Shown here piece after piece: positions 48,654 to 51,741 of a DNA stretch of 51,741 bases. Under the pieces are notes generated by a model that was given only the letters and a program-made list of their open reading frames with translations, was not told the origin of the DNA and ran no database searches. The translations under genes and the position numbers were made by a program. Where the stretch lies: the NCBI RefSeq assembly GCF_030718205.1, contig NZ_JAUZQF010000049.1:1-51741 (forward strand). Direction: 5' to 3'. The first letter of the stretch is position 1, and each line of letters opens with the position of its first letter. Source of the DNA: Nonomuraea turcica. Lineage in GTDB: Bacteria > Actinomycetota > Actinomycetes > Streptosporangiales > Streptosporangiaceae.

Positions 48654-49448
48654 ATGCCGACGTTCCCTCAGGGAAAACCGCGGCCGCGCCTCACGGGGTC
48701 ACAGGGGGGTGAGCCGAAATATCAGGCCATCTACCGTGATCTGCTCGCCCAGATCGACGATGGCGCGTTCGCGCCCGGCGAGCCGCTGCCCGCGCAGCGG
48801 GAGCTGAGCGACTACTACGGCGTCAGTTTGATGACCGTGCGGCAGGCGTTGCAGCGGCTCAGCGCGGAGGGGCGCATCGAGCAGCGGCAGGGGCTCGGCA
48901 CGTTCGTGGCCGGGCACGTGATCCCCTACCAGATGAACAACCTGGGCAGCCTGGCCGAAGACCTCGCCGGGCAGGGGATCGAGCTGCGGACGGTGCTGCT
49001 CGGCCTGCGCCGCGAGAGGCCGTCGACGGCCGTGCGGGCCGAGCTGGGGCTGGGCCCGGACGCCGAGGTCACCGTCATCGAACGGCTGCGGGTCGTGGAC
49101 GCCTCCCCCGTGATCCACCAGGTGTCCTACACGCCGCTCGACCTGGGCGCGGAGCCCGCGGGCGTCGAACTGGAGCGCACACCGCTCTATCGGCTGATCG
49201 AGGAGCGGTGCGGGGTGTCGCCGGCGTGGGCGACCGAGGCGATCAGGCCGGTGGTGTTGTCGGAGGAGCAGGCTGCCGTGTTGCGGCGGCCGGTGGGGGA
49301 CGCGGCGCTCATGAGCATGCGGGTCACGTATGACGCGCAGGACCGGGCGGTGCTGGCGGACCGGGCGGTCATGTGCGCCGCCCACATCGTGTTCACCACC
49401 CGGCGCCAGGTCCCGGAACCGGCCGTCTCGCTCCGCCTGGACGCTTGA
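48654..49448 (+). CDS. GntR-family regulator, HutC/UTRA subfamily
   Basis: A 264-residue regulator. The N-terminal GntR winged helix (residues about 22-90: YQAIYRDLLAQIDDGAFAPG, LSDYYGVSLMTVRQALQRL, RIEQRQGLGTFVAG) is followed by a UTRA ligand-binding domain (PDAEVTVIERLRVVDASPVI to ALMSMRVTYDAQDRAV). AGGAG lies 8 bases before the ATG. UTRA regulators bind sugars, histidine-pathway compounds or similar small molecules. The adjacent divergent secreted nuclease and the convergent trpA gene do not settle the target. Confidence 0.9.
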   Translation: MPTFPQGKPRPRLTGSQGGEPKYQAIYRDLLAQIDDGAFAPGEPLPAQRELSDYYGVSLMTVRQALQRLSAEGRIEQRQGLGTFVAGHVIPYQMNNLGSLAEDLAGQGIELRTVLLGLRRERPSTAVRAELGLGPDAEVTVIERLRVVDASPVIHQVSYTPLDLGAEPAGVELERTPLYRLIEERCGVSPAWATEAIRPVVLSEEQAAVLRRPVGDAALMSMRVTYDAQDRAVLADRAVMCAAHIVFTTRRQVPEPAVSLRLDA

Positions 49449-49474
49449 GGCGGCCATCCCGACGGGCGCTGATC

Positions 49475-50278
49475 TCACATCGCCCCGACGCCGACTGCCC
49501 TTCGCACACCGGCGGCGAGTTCCCGAGCCACGCCCTCGACCGCGGCCACCCCTGAGGCCGGGTCCGGGGCGTCCATGAGCGCGCGGACGAACGCCGAGCC
49601 GACGATCACGCCGTCGGCGAAGCCGGCGACCTCGGCGGCCTGCGCGCCGGTGCCCACGCCGAGCCCGACGCACACGGGCAGGTCGGTGACCTCCTTGACC
49701 CGCGCGACCAGGTCCTTCGCCGTCGTGCTCACCAGGTCCCGCTCGCCGGTCACCCCCATGAGCGACGCCGCGTACAGGAAACCGCGCGAGGACCGAGCGG
49801 CCAGGGCCAGCCGCTCCCGCGTGGAGGTCGGGGCCACCAGGTGCACGCGATCGAGCCCGTACAGGTCGGCCGCCGCGTGCCAGCCGGCCGCCTCGTCGGG
49901 GATCAGGTCCGGTGTGATCATCCCAGCGCCGCCCGCGGCGGCCAGATCCGCCGCGAACCGCGCGACTCCGTAGCGGTCGACGAGCGTCCAGTACGTCATG
50001 ACCAGCGCCGGCGCGTCGACCTCCCGGACGGCGGTGAACGCGTCCGCCGGGGTGACGCCGCCGGCGAGCGCCGCCTCGGTGGCCCGCTGGATGAGCGGGC
50101 CGTCCATGAGCGGGTCCGAGTACGGCAGGCCCACCTCCAGGACGTCCACGCCGCCGGCCACCATGGCCCGCATCGCCGCCACCGACGTGGCGACGTCGGG
50201 AAAGCCAACCGGCAGATATCCGATGAGCGCGGCCCGCCCCTCCCGCCGGGCCTTTTCGATGGTCGTGCGCGCGCTCAT
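49475..50278 (-). CDS. trpA: Tryptophan synthase alpha subunit
   Basis: A 267-residue TIM-barrel subunit that cleaves indole-3-glycerol phosphate to indole and glyceraldehyde 3-phosphate. LEVGLPYSDPLMDGPLIQRA carries the catalytic Glu and Asp. PDLIPDEAAGW, PTSTRERL and VCVGLGVGTGAQAAEVAGFADGVIVGSA (phosphate-binding loops) are all typical; length is normal. The ATG at 50278 overlaps the trpB stop (ATGA), so the subunits are coupled for stoichiometric production. Confidence 0.96.
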   Translation of the reverse strand: MSARTTIEKARREGRAALIGYLPVGFPDVATSVAAMRAMVAGGVDVLEVGLPYSDPLMDGPLIQRATEAALAGGVTPADAFTAVREVDAPALVMTYWTLVDRYGVARFAADLAAAGGAGMITPDLIPDEAAGWHAAADLYGLDRVHLVAPTSTRERLALAARSSRGFLYAASLMGVTGERDLVSTTAKDLVARVKEVTDLPVCVGLGVGTGAQAAEVAGFADGVIVGSAFVRALMDAPDPASGVAAVEGVARELAAGVRRAVGVGAM

Positions 50279-51531
50279 TCGCCGCTCCCCTCCCCGTCGC
50301 GCGACTCCGCGCCGTTCTCCTTCAGCAAGCCGAAGTAGCGGGCTGCCGTGTCCACATCCTTGTCGCCGCGGCCGGACAGGTTGACGAGCACGATCCCGTC
50401 CGGCCCGAGCCGCCTGCCCTCCCGGATGGCGCCGGCCAGCGCGTGCGCGCTCTCGATGGCCGGGATGATCCCCTCGGTACGGCACAGCAGCGCGAACGCC
50501 TCCATGGCCTCCGTGTCCGGCACCGACGCGTAGCGGACCCGGCCGATGTCGTGCAGCCACGCGTGCTGCGGCCCCACCCCCGGATAGTCGAGCCCCGCGG
50601 AGATCGAGTGGCTCTCCATGGTCTGCCCGTGCGCGTCCTGCAGCACGAACGTCCGGGTGCCGTGCAGGATGCCGAGCGCGCCGCCGGAGACGGACGCCGC
50701 GTGCCTGCCGGTCTCGACCCCGTCGCCCCCGGCCTCGAGCCCCACCAGCTCCACCTCCGGGTCGTCAAGGAACGCGTGGTAGATCCCGATGGCGTTCGAC
50801 CCGCCGCCGACGCAGGCGCACACGACGTCGGGCAGCCGCCCGGCCAGCGCCAGCGCCTGTCGCCGCGCCTCCACCCCGATGACCTGCTGGAACTCACGCA
50901 CCATGGTCGGGAACGGATGCGGCCCGGCGGCGGAGCCGATCAGGTAGTGGGTGTTCTCGACGTTGGTCACCCAGTCGCGCATGGCCTCGTTCATGGCGTC
51001 CTTGAGCGTGCGCGAGCCCGAGGTCACGGGGATCACCTCGGCGCCGAGCAGCCGCATCCTGACCACGTTGAGCGCCTGGCGCCGCATGTCGACCTCGCCC
51101 ATGTAGACCACGGCGTCGAGGCCGAGCAGCGCGGCCGCGGTGGCGGTGGCCACGCCGTGCTGGCCCGCGCCCGTCTCGGCGATGACGCGGGTCTTACCCA
51201 TGCGCAGCGTGAGCAGCGCCTGACCCACGGCGTTGTTGATCTTATGGGAGCCGGTGTGGTTGAGGTCCTCGCGCTTGAGCAGGACCCGCGCCCCGCCGGC
51301 GTGCCGCGCAAACCTCGGCGCCTCGGTGATCAGGCTCGGCCGGCCCACATAGGTGCGGTGCAGCTCATCGATCCGCCTCATGAACTCCGGATCCGCCAGC
51401 GCGTCCCGGTAAGCGACATCCAGCTCGTCCAGGGCGGCCACCAGCGCCTCCGGGATGAACCGGCCGCCGAACCTGCCGAAATACGGCCCGGTCCGCCCGG
51501 TGAGCGGTGTCCGCACGGCTTGTTCGCCCAT
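50275..51531 (-). CDS. trpB: Tryptophan synthase beta subunit
   Basis: A 418-residue PLP enzyme (TrpB1 type) that condenses indole with serine. KREDLNHTGSHKINNAVGQA holds the PLP lysine. ETGAGQHGVATATAAALLG, CVGGGSNAIGIYHAF (phosphate loop) and VNLSGRGDKDVDT are intact. The start is ATG 51531, with GGGAGGG 6 bases upstream; a TTG two codons earlier is less likely. It is followed by trpA in overlap. The usual trpC/trpM neighbours are not visible upstream; instead there is an inverted repeat and a truncated gpsA. Confidence 0.96.
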   Translation of the reverse strand: MGEQAVRTPLTGRTGPYFGRFGGRFIPEALVAALDELDVAYRDALADPEFMRRIDELHRTYVGRPSLITEAPRFARHAGGARVLLKREDLNHTGSHKINNAVGQALLTLRMGKTRVIAETGAGQHGVATATAAALLGLDAVVYMGEVDMRRQALNVVRMRLLGAEVIPVTSGSRTLKDAMNEAMRDWVTNVENTHYLIGSAAGPHPFPTMVREFQQVIGVEARRQALALAGRLPDVVCACVGGGSNAIGIYHAFLDDPEVELVGLEAGGDGVETGRHAASVSGGALGILHGTRTFVLQDAHGQTMESHSISAGLDYPGVGPQHAWLHDIGRVRYASVPDTEAMEAFALLCRTEGIIPAIESAHALAGAIREGRRLGPDGIVLVNLSGRGDKDVDTAARYFGLLKENGAESRDGEGSGE

Positions 51532-51549
51532 GCTCAACCCTCCCTTTCA

Positions 51550-51567
51550 GTTCTAGTCTTCTAGAAC
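51550..51567. promoter_or_regulatory. Inverted repeat GTTCTAG-N4-CTAGAAC ahead of trpB
   Basis: Perfect 7-bp arms around TCTT lie directly upstream of the trpB ribosome binding site. It could be an operator (two CTAG cores, a rare tetramer in such DNA) or, in the mRNA, a hairpin with loop AAGA next to the ribosome site. Confidence 0.5.
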
Positions 51568-51639
51568 AGTTACTTGAGGCTAGCGGCGCGCGCATGGACG
51601 CGTCAACAGCGGTGGGCGCCCCCCCGCGGCCCCCCCCCG

Positions 51640-51721
51640 TGCCCTCGTTGCCCGCCTCCGCCAGGATCATGGCGAAAGTGGTCCCCCACGAGCCCGTGCC
51701 GAACACGGCCACCTTTGTCAT
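51640..51721 (-). pseudogene. gpsA: 5' fragment of glycerol-3-phosphate dehydrogenase gene
   Basis: From ATG 51721 the frame reads MTKVAVFGTGSWGTTFAMIL then AEAGNE, an exact-looking GpsA N-terminus (NAD-binding GxGxWG). After about 26 codons the likeness ends. Where GpsA normally reads VTLWGRR, the sequence becomes G-rich with runs of 9 and 7 G (minus strand; 51630-51638 and 51619-51625). The rest of the gene is missing before trpB. It is either a real truncation or a read-end/assembly artefact. Confidence 0.7.
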
Positions 51722-51741
51722 GCCATCACCGCCCAGCCGGA

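Noticed and set aside
51365..51640. Continuation of the gpsA frame into the trpB 5' region
   Set aside because: After the first 26 codons it has no GpsA likeness and becomes an out-of-frame shadow of trpB.
1..51741. Search for CRISPR arrays, tRNA/rRNA genes, transposases and integrases
   Set aside because: No repeat-spacer pattern, cloverleaf-like or recombinase sequence was noticed. A tool-based scan could still find a weak one.

Overview
The window is high-GC DNA with strong GC bias at third codon positions. It carries gene families typical of filamentous actinomycetes: a DUF397 protein, a Methyltransf_19 (DUF574) methyltransferase, PaaX, a GntR-TetR fusion regulator, MsiK-type sugar ABC transporters without their own ATPase, and DNRLRE secreted proteins. 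The protein set looks most like Streptosporangiaceae, for example Nonomuraea. That placement is inferred from family resemblance and has not been tested. No rRNA, tRNA, CRISPR array or intact mobile element was seen.

Layout. 172-4771: a 1337-residue secreted DNRLRE/fibronectin protein with a C-terminal Cys-His amidase domain, followed by a small membrane-anchored protein. 5083-8041 (minus): a coupled signalling operon with a histidine kinase, a degenerate kinase paralogue and a LuxR-type response regulator. A PP2C-like phosphatase diverges from it, and the intervening DNA holds two 18-bp palindromes. 9153-13346: methyltransferases, a membrane endonuclease/exonuclease/phosphatase (EEP) protein, a DUF397 protein, a winged-helix regulator and a decayed gene.

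13439-24255 (minus): an eight-gene carbohydrate operon, read from high to low coordinate: two ABC permeases, a lipoprotein sugar-binding protein, a Gfo/Idh oxidoreductase, a DUF6807 (PmoA-like) protein, a cupin, a 1313-residue secreted beta-helix protein and a LacI regulator. Most junctions overlap by 4-8 bp. A promoter, a LacI-like palindrome at the start point and a possible 8-codon leader peptide precede it, and a second LacI gene lies upstream. 26098-29918: a carotenoid oxygenase with a GntR/TetR double-HTH regulator, then a serine hydrolase. A 30-codon relic of a paralogous serine hydrolase lies 3 kb away.

29925-43593: an aromatic-acid island with two routes. The first matches the gamma-resorcylate (2,6-dihydroxybenzoate) pathway: decarboxylase, resorcinol hydroxylase, hydroxyquinol 1,2-dioxygenase, maleylacetate reductase, an aromatic-acid MFS transporter and an IclR regulator, ending at 3-oxoadipate. 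The second matches the salicylyl-CoA (sdg) route: salicylyl-AMP ligase, CoA synthase and salicylyl-CoA 5-hydroxylase, with a PaaX regulator and a divergent SABP2-like alpha/beta hydrolase. Gentisate 1,2-dioxygenase is not in the window.

43715-51721: a small secreted protein, an M36 metallopeptidase, a secreted EEP-family hydrolase, a GntR/UTRA regulator, and trpB-trpA. Upstream of trpB is a truncated gpsA start ending in runs of G, which may be a sequencing or assembly artefact. The least expected items are the kinase/pseudokinase/regulator triad, the palindrome pair at 8265-8312, the sugar operon with its leader and operator, the adjacent hydroxybenzoate pathways with a candidate missing esterase or thioesterase, and the gpsA fragment.
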